Origin: AP-15 sp963832875
Lineage (GTDB): Bacteria > Pseudomonadota > Alphaproteobacteria > ATCC43930 > CGMCC-115725
Direction: 5' to 3'
NCBI GenBank assembly: GCA_963832875.1
Contig: CAWHWB010000003.1
Span: 496,001 to 560,000, forward strand
DNA length: 64,000 nt
Each line of letters starts with the position of its first letter. The stretch's first letter is position 1. Positions 34,714 to 43,676 of the stretch are shown in pieces. The notes under the pieces are model-generated. The model was not told the origin of the DNA. It saw only the letters and a program-made list of their open reading frames with translations, and searched no databases. Made by a program: the position numbers and the translations under genes.

Positions 34714-35060
34714 ATTTCAAAGATCCTTGCGTCTACCAAGCTCAGATTTCCGCAATTTGAACAGCTTAAGGGAATGTACGCCATCGTCGTATGAGCAATG
34801 GTTGAACCATACCCGGTTCGCCCGCGGCTATTAGGTGCGTGTAACTATCAGGGTCGGGATAGACCATCCAGCGGTCGCCCCCAGAGCTCGCATTCGCTGT
34901 GCTTCCATTTTTCGTCGATAAACTCGCGGATATCGTCGAGCAGGGTTCGCTGCACCTCTATCTCGGCCGTGACCCTTCCTCTTCGGCACCGGCGCTCAAC
35001 GCGTTAAATCAGCCCTCTTCCCGGCAGCGGGAAGAGGGCTGCAGCAAAAGGTCAGCCGGA
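34714..35060. other. Intergenic region between the small coiled-coil and TPP-enzyme genes
   Basis: No gene seen. Contains the palindrome at 35011-35040 and an AT-richer segment around 34790-34820 with a small hairpin (ATGGTTGAACCAT), possibly part of the promoter of the coiled-coil gene. Confidence 0.4.
35011..35040. repeat. Perfect 13-base-arm palindrome downstream of the TPP-enzyme gene
   Basis: AGCCCTCTTCCCG and CGGGAAGAGGGCT around a GCAG loop, 20 bases past the TPP-enzyme stop. It shares the CCCTCT(C/T)CCCG core with the palindromes at 8562 and 44759. Without a T-run it is best called a REP-like element that may also block transcription. Confidence 0.7.
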
Positions 35061-36698
35061 TCAGCCGAAACGCGAGACGTCGACCGCCTTTTCGGTGATG
35101 AATTCGAGCAGCGCCGGGGTACCTTCGCGGGTCTTCTCGATGCCGCGGCGGATCGCCCCCTGGATCTCGCCGGGCTCGGTGACGCGCTCGCCATAGCCGC
35201 CGAGCGCCTGCGCGAAATTGGCATAATGGCCGCTGATGTCGGTCGAGCGGTATTTCTCTGTCGCCACCGGCATCACCTTCAGTTCGATCGCCATCGAAAA
35301 ATTGTTCATCAGGATCGACAGGATCGGAAGCCGCTCGCGCACCGCGGTCTCAAAATCCATCCCGGTAAAGCCGATCGCGGCGTCGCCCCAGACATTGATG
35401 CACAGCTTGTCGGGTGCGGCCAATTTCGCGCCCATCGCCAGCCCCAGCCCATAGCCGAGCTGGGTGGTCTTGCCCCAGCCGATATAGGAGAGCGGCGTCT
35501 CGCTGACCCAAAACGGCGACAGCTGGTCGCGCGGGCTGCCGGCATCGTGGGTGATGATTGTGTTCTTGACGTCGACCGTGTGCAGCAATTCCCAGATCAC
35601 TCGGTAGGGCGACAAGGGCTTGGTGTTCTGGGTCAGCCGCGGCATCCACTGCCCCATCCACTCCTCTTTCAGCGAGCGGATCTCGCGGGTCACCGCCGGC
35701 GCCCGGTCGCGGGCTTTGCCGTGCAGCCGGTCCTTCACTTCTTCCAACAGCGCGTTGAGGGTCAGCCCGGCATCGCCGACCGCTGCCAATTCGGTCGGCA
35801 CGTCCTTGTTGATGTCGGTCGGGTCCAAGGTCGCATGGGCGATGCGCTTGCCCTTCGGCATCGGGGTGGCGAAGCTCGACCGGGTAAAGCTGCAGCCGAT
35901 GCCGAACACCAGATCGGCATTTTGCAGGAAGGTGTGGAGCTGCTTCGAGATGCCGATCCCGCCCGAGCCCAAGGCCAGCGGATGGTTTTCGGGAAAGGCG
36001 CTCTTGCCCGGCAGGGTGGTCATGACCGGCGCTTCGAGCAGTTCGGCCAATTGCTGCAGCTGCTTCCACGCTTTAGCGTAGTGGACGCCTTGACCAGCGA
36101 CGACGACCGGGCGCTGGGCCGCGACCAGGGCCGCGGCGATCTCGGAAACTGAACGCGGGTCGGGGCCGCTCTTCAGTCGCGGGGTCTTCTGGTAGTCGAG
36201 CGGCCCGGTCAATTCCTCGCGCAGCAGGTCGGATGGGAACTCGATCAGCACCGGGCCCGGACGCCCGTTCTTGACCTGGGTAAAGGCGCGGCGCAAGGCC
36301 TCGGCCGTGGCATCGGCCACCGTCACCTGCTCGATCCATTTGGTGACGTTGCGATAGTTGAGCGCGGCGTTGAAGTTGGGGCGGACCTGGTTGATGTTTC
36401 GCGCATAGCCCGCCGGCAACACGACGACCGGACAGGAATCCCCCCAGGATTGCGCGACGCCGCCAAAGGCGTTCTCGGTGCCGGGGCCGTGCTGCATGGC
36501 GAAGACCCCGATCCGGTCTCCCGAAGTGACTTTGGCGATGGCGTCGCACATGTGCAGCCCGATCCGCTCCTGGCGCACCATGATGGTGCGGATATCGGCC
36601 TCGGCGGCGGCCTCGATGATCGGGTTGACCGGATAACCGATCAGAAACTCGATCCCTTCGCGCTTCAGGATTTCGGCGACGGCATTGGCGACCTTCAT
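35061..36698 (-). CDS. Thiamine-pyrophosphate-dependent enzyme, acetolactate-synthase-like
   Basis: 545 aa from the ATG after GGAGGGTTC. Three-domain TPP enzyme: N-terminal pyrimidine-binding domain with the activating Glu in VRQERIGLHM, central domain (VSEIAAALVAAQRPVVVAGQGVHYA), and C-terminal TPP-binding domain with GDAAIGFTGMDFETAVRE and NNFSMAIELK. The canonical GDG is read here as GDA. Reaction unclear: oxalyl-CoA decarboxylase, benzoylformate decarboxylase and acetolactate synthase share this fold. No small subunit lies nearby, so a biosynthetic acetolactate synthase is less likely. Confidence 0.85.
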   Translation of the reverse strand: MKVANAVAEILKREGIEFLIGYPVNPIIEAAAEADIRTIMVRQERIGLHMCDAIAKVTSGDRIGVFAMQHGPGTENAFGGVAQSWGDSCPVVVLPAGYARNINQVRPNFNAALNYRNVTKWIEQVTVADATAEALRRAFTQVKNGRPGPVLIEFPSDLLREELTGPLDYQKTPRLKSGPDPRSVSEIAAALVAAQRPVVVAGQGVHYAKAWKQLQQLAELLEAPVMTTLPGKSAFPENHPLALGSGGIGISKQLHTFLQNADLVFGIGCSFTRSSFATPMPKGKRIAHATLDPTDINKDVPTELAAVGDAGLTLNALLEEVKDRLHGKARDRAPAVTREIRSLKEEWMGQWMPRLTQNTKPLSPYRVIWELLHTVDVKNTIITHDAGSPRDQLSPFWVSETPLSYIGWGKTTQLGYGLGLAMGAKLAAPDKLCINVWGDAAIGFTGMDFETAVRERLPILSILMNNFSMAIELKVMPVATEKYRSTDISGHYANFAQALGGYGERVTEPGEIQGAIRRGIEKTREGTPALLEFITEKAVDVSRFG

Positions 36699-37004
36699 GA
36701 AGAACCCTCCTCGGTCCGCGGCGATAGCCGGACTGATTGTGACACAGGCGACGTTTTGCTGCGAAGCCCGTTGCGGCGTCGCATGGCAGACAGCATATCC
36801 GATTGCGTTGCCAGCTGCCGGGCATGCCGGCCGGGCTGGCGCAACTGCCACGCCGGCTTGCCGCGGTCGGAGGCGCCTCTTATTATTCGCGGTCGAGCCG
36901 AACCGGAAGCCGACCGTCATGCCGTGCCGCTGCAAGCCTCATCCTGCGCCGATCGCGGCGGGTCTTGTGAGCTGACCCGACAGCCGCCGGCGATCGGGAT
37001 CGCA
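36699..37004. other. Divergent intergenic region
   Basis: Between the TPP enzyme and the Nudix gene. The Nudix frame is open through this region, but the residues it would add are Arg/Cys-rich and unlike a protein. It probably holds both promoters; none is clear. Confidence 0.35.
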
Positions 37005-37535
37005 ATGTCGAACGACCCCCAGTTGCGCGGCCCGTCGGTTCGCCGCATCCCCGAGGGCGACAATCGCGAACGCATGATCTGCGCCGAATGCGGCTACGTT
37101 CTTTACGACAACCCGAAGATCGTCGTGGGCTCGGTCGCCCGCTGGGGCGAGCGCATTCTGTTGTGCCGGCGCTCGATCGAGCCGCGGCACGGGTTCTGGA
37201 CGTTGCCGGCGGGCTATCTCGAGCTCAACGAGTTGGCCAGCGCCGGGGCCGAGCGCGAGGCCTGGGAGGAGGCGCACGCTCGCATCGAGATCGAAGGGCT
37301 ACTGGCGATCTACGACATCCCGCGGATCAGCCAGGTGCAGCTGGTTTATCGCGCGCGGCTGTTAGACGAAGCGGTCAAGGCGGGGCCGGAAAGCCTTGAG
37401 GTGCGGCTGTTCGGGTGGGACGAAATCCCGTGGGCCGACCTCGCCTTCCCGTCGAACCGCTGGGCCTTGCAGCACGATCGCGAGGCGCGGACGAGCCTCG
37501 ACTTCACCACCCGCATCAACCCGCCCGGCTTTTAG
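37005..37535 (+). CDS. Nudix hydrolase with N-terminal zinc-ribbon-like motif
   Basis: 176 aa. N-terminal MICAECGYVLYDNPKIVVG carries one CxxC pair, half of a zinc ribbon as in NudC-type or ADP-ribose-type Nudix proteins. The Nudix box is GYLELNELASAGAEREAWEE (about residues 75-94), which lacks the usual Gly before the first Glu but keeps REAWEE. The substrate is unknown. The frame is open far upstream; this ATG is chosen because the N-terminus before it is not protein-like. Convergent with rpsU, stop codons overlapping. Confidence 0.82.
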   Translation: MSNDPQLRGPSVRRIPEGDNRERMICAECGYVLYDNPKIVVGSVARWGERILLCRRSIEPRHGFWTLPAGYLELNELASAGAEREAWEEAHARIEIEGLLAIYDIPRISQVQLVYRARLLDEAVKAGPESLEVRLFGWDEIPWADLAFPSNRWALQHDREARTSLDFTTRINPPGF

Positions 37536-37735
37536 TAGCCTTCGCGCTCCATGCGTTTGCGCAGGAGCTTGCGGTAGCGGCGCACCGCTTCAGCCTTTTC
37601 GCGGGCGCGCCGTTCCGAGGGCTTCTCGTAGCTGCGCCTCAATTTCATTTCCCGGAACACGCCCTCGCGCTGCATTTTTTTCTTCAAGGCCCGCAGGGCC
37701 TGGTCGACGTTGTTGTCGCGAACGAGGACTTGCAC
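37532..37735 (-). CDS. rpsU: 30S ribosomal protein S21
   Basis: 67 aa basic protein, S21 family: MQVLVRDNNVDQALRALKK at the start and FREMKLRRSYEKPSERR, followed by an Arg/Lys-rich tail. Part of the small ribosomal subunit near the anti-Shine-Dalgarno region. Its stop overlaps that of the convergent Nudix gene (TTAG). Upstream lies the divergent def gene. Confidence 0.95.
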   Translation of the reverse strand: MQVLVRDNNVDQALRALKKKMQREGVFREMKLRRSYEKPSERRAREKAEAVRRYRKLLRKRMEREGY

Positions 37736-37891
37736 GGCGTCTCTGCTCCGTTCCGGTAGCTCTCGGCCGCAGCCCGCGCTGCGGCAATCCGACGTTTATC
37801 TAGCACCGCCGCCGCCCGCTGTGAAGGCGGCCGATGGCGATCGGTCCGGCTGCCGCTTTACCGCGACCGCCGCCAGTCGCATATTCGCGGC

Positions 37892-38455
37892 ATGGCTCTC
37901 CTGAAGATTGCCCATATGGGCAACCCGGTGCTGCGCGCGCCCGCCGCCGCGGTCGAGGACCCGCAGGCGCCGTGGGTGCGCCGCCTGGTCGAGGATATGA
38001 TCGAGACGATGGCGGACGCCAGCGGCACCGGCCTCGCCGCTCCCCAAGTGCACCAGCCCTGGCGGATCGTCGTATTTTTTGTCTCCGGCGAACGTCTCAG
38101 CGGGATGCCGGGCGACATCGCCCAGGACCTGACCGTGCTGATCAATCCTCTGATCGAACTGGTGGGGCATGAGCGGGCCTTCGGCTGGGAGGGCTGCTTG
38201 TCGGTTCCGGGGCTGCGCGGCGTCGTGCCGCGCCATCTGCGCATCCGCTACCGCGCCACTGGCCTCGACGGCGAGACCATCGAGCGTGAGGCCGAGGGTT
38301 TCCACGCCCGCGTCGTTCAGCACGAATGTGATCACCTCGACGGCATTCTCTACCCGCAGCGGATGGTCGATCAGCGGCACATGTTTTTTATCGAGGAATT
38401 GCAGCGCCACCCGGTCGATCTCGCGGCACTGCTCACCGAGGCGCCGGCGACATGA
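37892..38455 (+). CDS. def: Peptide deformylase
   Basis: Removes the formyl group from the N-terminal Met of new proteins. 187 aa. All three motifs are present: GTGLAAPQ (motif 1), EGCLSVPG (motif 2, metal-binding Cys) and QHECDHLDG (motif 3, two metal-binding His and the catalytic Glu). It may be a type-1B-like paralog, as there is no fmt gene next to it. The stop overlaps the COQ9 start (ATGA). Confidence 0.95.
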   Translation: MALLKIAHMGNPVLRAPAAAVEDPQAPWVRRLVEDMIETMADASGTGLAAPQVHQPWRIVVFFVSGERLSGMPGDIAQDLTVLINPLIELVGHERAFGWEGCLSVPGLRGVVPRHLRIRYRATGLDGETIEREAEGFHARVVQHECDHLDGILYPQRMVDQRHMFFIEELQRHPVDLAALLTEAPAT

Positions 38456-39090
38456 GAAGCCCGCTCGCCGACACGCAGCACGACGCCCTGATCGAGGCGA
38501 TTCTGCCCGATGTGGCATTCGACGGCTGGTCGCGCGCCGCGCTGCGGGCGGCGGCGCGCCGGCTCGCGATGCCGGCCGGCGAAGCGCTGGCGCTGTTCCC
38601 GGGCGGAGCCGCCGACCTCGTCGCCGCCTTTAGCCGCTGGGCCGACCGGAAAATGCTCGACCGGCTCGAAGCCCTACCGCTCGATGCGTTGCGGGCGTCC
38701 GAGCGCATCGCCCTGGCGATCGGTGTTCGTCTCGAAATCGTCGAGCCGTGGCGCGAGGCCGTCCGCCGGTCGCTGGCCATCCTCACACTGCCGCACCACG
38801 CGCCATTGGCACTGCGCCTTGGATACGAGACGGTCGACGCGATCTGGTATGCCGCCGGCGATACCGCCACCGATTTCAGCTTTTATTCCAAGCGCCTGAG
38901 CCTGGCTGCGATTTATGGGGCCGCTATGCTCTACTGGCTCGACGACCGCTCCGAGGGCTTTGCCGAGACCCGCGCCTTTGTCGAACGGCGGCTCGCCGCC
39001 GCTGCCCGCCTCGCCCGGGCCCGGCGCGATTTCGAAACCGTCCTGCACCAACTGCCGAACCCGCTCCGCGTATTGCGCCCGTCGCGCTGA
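38452..39090 (+). CDS. COQ9-family ubiquinone biosynthesis protein
   Basis: 212 aa. COQ9 proteins bind lipids and support hydroxylation steps in ubiquinone synthesis. Family segments are ILPDVAFDGWSRAALRAAARRL at the N-terminus (a TetR-like fold) and the C-terminal YETVDAIWYAAGDTATDFSFYSKRLSLAAIYG block, with the WYAAGDTSTDFNWYTKR-like signature. The ATGA overlap with def suggests coupling, with no evident functional link. Confidence 0.9.
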   Translation: MRSPLADTQHDALIEAILPDVAFDGWSRAALRAAARRLAMPAGEALALFPGGAADLVAAFSRWADRKMLDRLEALPLDALRASERIALAIGVRLEIVEPWREAVRRSLAILTLPHHAPLALRLGYETVDAIWYAAGDTATDFSFYSKRLSLAAIYGAAMLYWLDDRSEGFAETRAFVERRLAAAARLARARRDFETVLHQLPNPLRVLRPSR

Positions 39091-39099
39091 AAGCGCTCT

Positions 39100-40185
39100 T
39101 CAGCGATGTGGGATCAGGCGGGTGACGTGACCCATCTTGCGGCCAGGCTGGACCTCGTGCTTGCCGTAGAGATGCAGCTTGGCGAGCGGGTCGTTGAGCG
39201 ACTCGCGCCACTTCTCGATGCCGCCGCCGAGCAGGTTTTTCATGACCGCGTCGGAATGGTGCTCGACCGAGCCGAGCGGTAGGCCGCACAAGGCGCGCAC
39301 CAGCTGCTCGAACTGGCTGGTGACGCAGGCGTCGATGGTCCAATGCCCGGAATTGTGCGGCCGCGGTGCCAGCTCGTTGACCAGGATCTCGCCCGTCTGG
39401 GTCACGAACATCTCGACCGCGAGCACGCCGACCAGATCGAGCTTCTCGGCCACGTGGCGCGCGATCGCCTCAGCCTGCATCGCCGTTTCGGGCTTGATTC
39501 GCGCCGGCGCGATTGTGGTGTCGAGGATATGCGCGGTGTGCTGGTTTTCGACCGGCGGATAGGTCGCCCAGGCGCCGTTGCTGCCGCGCGCGACGATGAC
39601 CGAGATCTCGCAGGCGAAATCGACAAAGCTTTCGAGGATGCCGATCTCTGCGCCCATTCGGCGCCACGCGTCTTCCGACCTGGTCGCGGCGGTCAGGGTC
39701 ACTTGGCCCTTGCCGTCATAGCCCATGCGCACGCTCTTGAGCACCGCCGGATAGCCAAAATCGTGCATTGCACGAACCAACGCCGCCGCATCGGAGATCT
39801 CGCGATAGGCGGTGGTGGCGACCTCGATCGAGCGCAGGAAATCCTTTTCCTGCAAGCGGTCCTGGGTGATTTCGAGGATCTCGGGGCGCGGCAGCACCGG
39901 TTTCGACGCCGCCACCCGGCGGATGGCCTCGGCCGGGATGTTTTCGAATTCGAACGTCGCCACGTCGACCATGGCGGCGAAGCGGTCGAGCGCCGCCAGA
40001 TCCGAATATTCGGCGACGGTGGCGGCGGCGCACACCTGCTCGGCCGGGCTGTCGGGCTCGACGGCGAAGACATGGCAGCGGTAGCCGAGCCGGGCCGCGG
40101 CAAGCGCGGTCATGCGGCCGAGCTGGCCGCCGCCCAGGATGCCGATCGTGGCCCCGGGCGCCAGCACCTTCGCCGCGGACGGCAT
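39100..40185 (-). CDS. purK: 5-(carboxyamino)imidazole ribonucleotide synthase
   Basis: ATP-grasp enzyme of purine synthesis, converting AIR, ATP and bicarbonate to N5-CAIR. 361 aa from the ATG that overlaps the purE stop (TGATG). IGILGGGQLGRMTALAA at the N-terminus, the ATP-grasp core KSVRMGYDGKGQ, and the C-terminal EILVNELAPRPHNSGHWTIDAC and VTSQFEQLVRAL blocks are family marks. The downstream end converges with the COQ9 gene. Confidence 0.95.
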   Translation of the reverse strand: MPSAAKVLAPGATIGILGGGQLGRMTALAAARLGYRCHVFAVEPDSPAEQVCAAATVAEYSDLAALDRFAAMVDVATFEFENIPAEAIRRVAASKPVLPRPEILEITQDRLQEKDFLRSIEVATTAYREISDAAALVRAMHDFGYPAVLKSVRMGYDGKGQVTLTAATRSEDAWRRMGAEIGILESFVDFACEISVIVARGSNGAWATYPPVENQHTAHILDTTIAPARIKPETAMQAEAIARHVAEKLDLVGVLAVEMFVTQTGEILVNELAPRPHNSGHWTIDACVTSQFEQLVRALCGLPLGSVEHHSDAVMKNLLGGGIEKWRESLNDPLAKLHLYGKHEVQPGRKMGHVTRLIPHR

Positions 40186-40679
40186 CAAGCAGGTTCCGGG
40201 CGATCGGCCACGCCCTGCGTCTGCGCCTGCCGCCATGCGTCGACGGCCTGTTCGGCGGCCGGGTCGCCAAGCCCCAGGATCGCCGCTACGAAGAGTGCGG
40301 CGTTGACCGCACCCGCCTCGCCGATTGCAAACGTCGCCACCGGGACCCCCGCCGGCATCTGCACGATCGACAACAGGCTGTCCACCCCTTTGAGCACCCG
40401 GCTTTCGATTGGCACGCCGAGCACCGGCACCGAGGTCAGCGCGGCGGTCATCCCAGGCAGATGAGCCGCACCCCCGGCGCCGGCGATAATCGCGCGCAGA
40501 CCACGCGAGCGCGCGCTGCGGGCATATTCATAGAGCCGATCCGGGGTGCGATGCGCCGAGACGATGCGCGCCTCGTGGCCGATCCCCAGCCGGTCGAGGG
40601 TGTCCGCGGCATGCTGCATCGTGCGCCAATCCGATTGGCTGCCCATGATGATGCCGACCGCGGGACCAGCTTCGCTCAT
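40185..40679 (-). CDS. purE: N5-carboxyaminoimidazole ribonucleotide mutase
   Basis: Rearranges N5-CAIR to CAIR. 164 aa, class I PurE. Substrate loop VGIIMGSQSDWRTMQHAADTL, EARIVSAHRTPDRLYEYA with the catalytic His, IIAGAGGAAHLPGMTAALTSVPVLGVP and SLLSIVQMPAGVPVATFAIGEAGAVNAAL (in parts) are all present. First gene of the purEK operon, overlapping purK. Confidence 0.96.
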   Translation of the reverse strand: MSEAGPAVGIIMGSQSDWRTMQHAADTLDRLGIGHEARIVSAHRTPDRLYEYARSARSRGLRAIIAGAGGAAHLPGMTAALTSVPVLGVPIESRVLKGVDSLLSIVQMPAGVPVATFAIGEAGAVNAALFVAAILGLGDPAAEQAVDAWRQAQTQGVADRPEPA

Positions 40680-40828
40680 TCGCTTCCTTCCAACGCCGTG
40701 CGCGTCGAGTTGTGCGCGCCTCTCGCTCTCGCTGCGCGCGCGGCGAGAGCATTATAGGAGCGCCCCTCGACCGCACAACCCGCCCACGCCCGGCCCGGGC
40801 GTGATCATGCCGCCAGATGATGACGCCG

Positions 40829-41032
40829 TCAGGCGATGATGTCGGGCAGCAGCTCGCTTTCGATCTTTGAGATTTGGTCCTTGAGCAGCAGCTTTCGTTT
40901 CTTCAGCCTTTGCAGCTGAAGCTGGTCGAACGGGGCGCGCTCGGAGAGCCGCGCGATCACCTCGTCGAGATCGCGGTGTTCGGTCTTCAGGGCGGCGAGC
41001 TTTGCCTTCAGCGACTCGGTGTCGAGGTCCAT
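40829..41032 (-). CDS. YdcH family (DUF465) protein
   Basis: 67 aa, helical hairpin. MDLDTESLKAKLAALKTEHRDLDEVI followed by LQLQRLKKRKLLLKDQISKIE matches the DUF465 pattern of two antiparallel helices. Function unknown. A second member lies at 41739-41906, on the other side of the TIGR02444 gene. Confidence 0.85.
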   Translation of the reverse strand: MDLDTESLKAKLAALKTEHRDLDEVIARLSERAPFDQLQLQRLKKRKLLLKDQISKIESELLPDIIA

Positions 41033-41074
41033 TGATCGATTGGCGCGAGATTCACGACGACCATATCATGTCGA

Positions 41075-41623
41075 ATGAGCCCGGTCGCCGGCATCGTGCA
41101 ACAGGGCGCCGACGCGCCTGAAGAGGCTGCATCGGCGGGCGCGGAACTGTGGCGCTTTTCGCTGGCGTATTACGCGCAGCCCGGCGTCGCGGTGGCGTTG
41201 CTGGCTCTTCAGGATCGCGAGCACCTCGATGTGAGCCTGATCCTGTTCGCGTTGTGGCACGGTCTTTGCGGCCGCGGGCGGCTCGATCGGGAGGCGCTCG
41301 CTGCCGCTGACCGGGCGGTGCGCGCGCTGCGCTGCGACCTCATCGAGCCGCTGCGAGCGTTGCGGCGGCGGCTCAAACCCCATCCCGACCGGGACATCCG
41401 CCGGCTGCGCGAGGCCATCAAGGAGCTTGAGATCGAGGCCGAGAAAGCGGCGTTGCATCGGCTCGCGGCAAACGCTGCTTCGCCCGACGGCGGCGCCGAT
41501 CGGACGGCGCGAATGGCGGCGGCCCACGACAATCTCGCGCTCCTTCTGGGTCCGCGGGCGACATTGAGCGCGGAGGCCGCGATCATCCGCGATTGTCTGG
41601 CGCCGTTTCTCGCGGATCGCTGA
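41075..41623 (+). CDS. TIGR02444 family protein
   Basis: 182 aa, all-helical. The opening ELWRFSLAYYAQPGVAVALLALQD, then LDVSLILFALWHG and ALRCDLIEPLRALRRRLKP, is the signature of the TIGR02444 (DUF2390) family, of unknown function. No signal or membrane segment. It starts 42 bases from the divergent YdcH gene. Confidence 0.85.
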   Translation: MSPVAGIVQQGADAPEEAASAGAELWRFSLAYYAQPGVAVALLALQDREHLDVSLILFALWHGLCGRGRLDREALAAADRAVRALRCDLIEPLRALRRRLKPHPDRDIRRLREAIKELEIEAEKAALHRLAANAASPDGGADRTARMAAAHDNLALLLGPRATLSAEAAIIRDCLAPFLADR

Positions 41624-41738
41624 TTTCTGCGGTCAACTCCCGCGTCATATTTTCGTCATCGGGGTTGGTGACCCCTGGCCGGCCGGTCGCCGCGGCGTTA
41701 CCATCGCTTGGTGCCATCGTCTATGAGGAGGATTGTGC

Positions 41739-41906
41739 ATGTCGCCGCAGGATCGCGTCGAGGCGCTCAAGCAAAGGCACGCGGCACTCGAACGCGCCAT
41801 CGATGAGGAGAACGCCCGCCCGCTTCCGAACGATGATGCGATCTCCGATCTGAAGCGTCAAAAGCTCCGCATCAAGGACGAAATCTTTCAATTGGAGAAC
41901 CAATAA
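41739..41906 (+). CDS. YdcH family (DUF465) protein, 55 residues
   Basis: ATG preceded by GAGGAGGATT. The 55-codon frame MSPQDRVEALKQRHAALERA ... LKRQKLRIKDEIFQLENQ is a second DUF465 helical hairpin. It is shorter than the copy at 40829 and clearly of the same family. A strong rho-independent terminator follows 30 bases later, supporting a real transcription unit. Confidence 0.85.
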   Translation: MSPQDRVEALKQRHAALERAIDEENARPLPNDDAISDLKRQKLRIKDEIFQLENQ

Positions 41907-42268
41907 CGCGCCGCGATCGGCGGTTCCATTCCCCGCTAAAAACCGGGAGGGCGAGGTCCCCCCGGTTTTTTTGTGGTCCGCTGCTTATGTCCGCCGCCGA
42001 TGCTGGCAGCGCGGGGTGAGCCGCGGTCGGGCGTCCCACGCTTGGTGGATTGCCGGCTTCCTCGGCATCCAAAGGTTGATGCGCAATTCTGAATTTGGCG
42101 CGTCAAATGATACGGCTCGATTGAGGCGGGAATACGGTTAAGCTGATTGAAAGGCGGTAAAACCTCGTTGGAAAAGTGTTGACTTAGAGATCACCCGCGA
42201 TGATTTTCTCTGATCGGGCAAATCGAGCTCGATGTCTAAATGTAAACACATTGTAACGGGAGGACAGT
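41907..42268. other. Intergenic region with terminator and promoter-like sequence
   Basis: Begins with the terminator at 41938-41972. The right half is AT-rich for this genome and includes TTGACT at 42179, with GATTTT 17 bases later, a weak sigma-70-like pair, then GGGAGGAC before the ATG of the broken propeller gene. No gene is seen. Confidence 0.45.
41938..41972 (+). terminator. Rho-independent terminator
   Basis: AAAAACCGGG pairs with CCCGGTTTTT around an 11-13 base loop, followed by a run of seven T. Clear intrinsic terminator for the YdcH gene. Confidence 0.85.
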
Positions 42269-43572
42269 ATGCTTCGAGAAGAGAGTTCTTTTTGTGTCAT
42301 AGGCCGGAAACATTTCCGGCTGGCGGTGTTGACCGCAGCCGCGCCGGCGCTGCTGCTGGCCGCTGGCGCCGCTGCGGCCGCCACAACCCGGGGGCCCGTC
42401 ACCTTGCAGTTCACGATCCCGGTGCCGGTCGCATCGACCAACAAGACCGGCGGCATGTATGGGTTCGACATCAGCTTTGTCGAACTCGACCACGCAGACC
42501 TACTATCTCGGCGATCGCTCGAACGCCTCGGTCGATGAGGTCAATGCCAAGACCGGGACCTTCGTCAAGCATATCACGGCGACCCCGCCCTTCGCCGGCG
42601 CTACCGGCAACAACAGCACCTCCGGCCCGAACGGGGTGGTCAGCGGGATGGCTGCATGTTCGCCGGCGACGGCCCGAGCCGCGTGGTCTCGTTCAGCCTT
42701 CTCAGCGGCAGCCAAGTCAGCAGCATCAAGACCGGCGGCACATTTCGCGCGGATGAATGTCCTTCGACCCCAAGGACCGGATGCTGTTGTAGTGAACAAC
42801 GCCGACACTCCGCCGTTTGCCACGCTTGATCAGCGTCAGCACGGCCTGCAAGCTCACCATCGGAAAACGGATCACCTATAGCTTCGCCACCAACGGGGCG
42901 GAGCAGGCGGTGTGGGATCCGACGACCGCGCGGTTCTATCAGTCGATCCCCTCGATATCGGGAACGACTGCGGCGCCGGGATCCGCTCGGAGCGCTGATC
43001 CGCATCAATCCCGCGACTGGTGCGATCGAAACATGTTCGTCGGTTCCCTATTGCATGCCGGCCGGCCTTTCCATGGGCCCGAACAGACGTTTCTGCGGGC
43101 TGCAGCGTCGTCTACGATACGATGGGTAATCCCTGGTTCGGCGCCGACACCAACAGTGCGAACCCGTTTCAGGTGATCATCGACACCAACGGCTCTCTAT
43201 ATCCTTCGTGCGGAGGCATCGGCTCCTCGGATGAAGTCTTGGTACAATTCGGGCGACGATCACTGGTACACCGGCACCTCAAACTCGCCCTATTCGGCGC
43301 ATCCGGTGGCCTCGATGACCGGCGCCACTTCCACTACCGATGAGGGTGCCGCCATCCTCGGGGTGATCGACGGGACCAGCCAGAGCCTCGACCAGATCGT
43401 GCCGACGCTCAATGTGCCGGCGGTGACCGGAAAGCACGTCTCCGGCAGCTCCCATTCGGTGGCCGCCAATGCCGCGAACAACTGGGTGTTCGTGCCGATT
43501 CCGGCAAACAATGCGATCCTTGGCTGTCTGACCGGGTGCATCGCGGTCTATTACCGCAACGACGGCGACTAG
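42269..43572 (+). pseudogene. Secreted beta-propeller-like protein broken by many frameshifts
   Basis: Good start: GGGAGGAC, ATG, then a signal peptide (HFRLAVLTAAAPALLLAAGAA) and VTLQFTIPVPV. Frames then switch repeatedly, yet each switch restores coherent secreted-protein sequence: TQTYYLGDRSNASVDEVN, CMFAGDGPSRVVSFSL, SFDPKDRML, TYSFATNGAEQAVWDP, ALIRINPATGAIETCSSV, VVYDTMGNPWFGADTN and finally YNSGDDHWYTGTSNSP to the TAG. Approximate junctions are 42481, 42648, 42757, 42797, 42828, 42958, 42990, 43085 and 43228. The DxxTG and propeller-like blades suggest a YncE/NHL-type protein. Intact length would be about 430 aa. Confidence 0.75.
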
Positions 43573-43650
43573 GTCGGCGCCAACGACTAGCCCCGACGCC
43601 CGTCGCGCCGCGATCGGAAGATTGCGGCGCCGCGGTTGGCACACCTGACA

Positions 43651-43676
43651 GAAACGCGGGCTTCGGCCCGCGTTTC
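43651..43676. terminator. Perfect 11-base hairpin with TTCG loop
   Basis: GAAACGCGGGC and GCCCGCGTTTC around TTCG, a very stable UUCG-type hairpin in RNA. It lies 79 bases after the pseudogene stop and 180 bases before livH. The stem itself carries TTT, but no T-run follows. Probably a terminator for the upstream unit. Confidence 0.6.

Noticed and set aside
42269..43572. Programmed frameshifting to explain the propeller gene
   Set aside because: Too many junctions, in both directions and without a common slippery sequence; decay or sequence error is far more likely.
43651..43676. The TTCG hairpin as part of a small RNA gene
   Set aside because: No promoter or further conserved structure is visible around it; terminator is the simpler reading.
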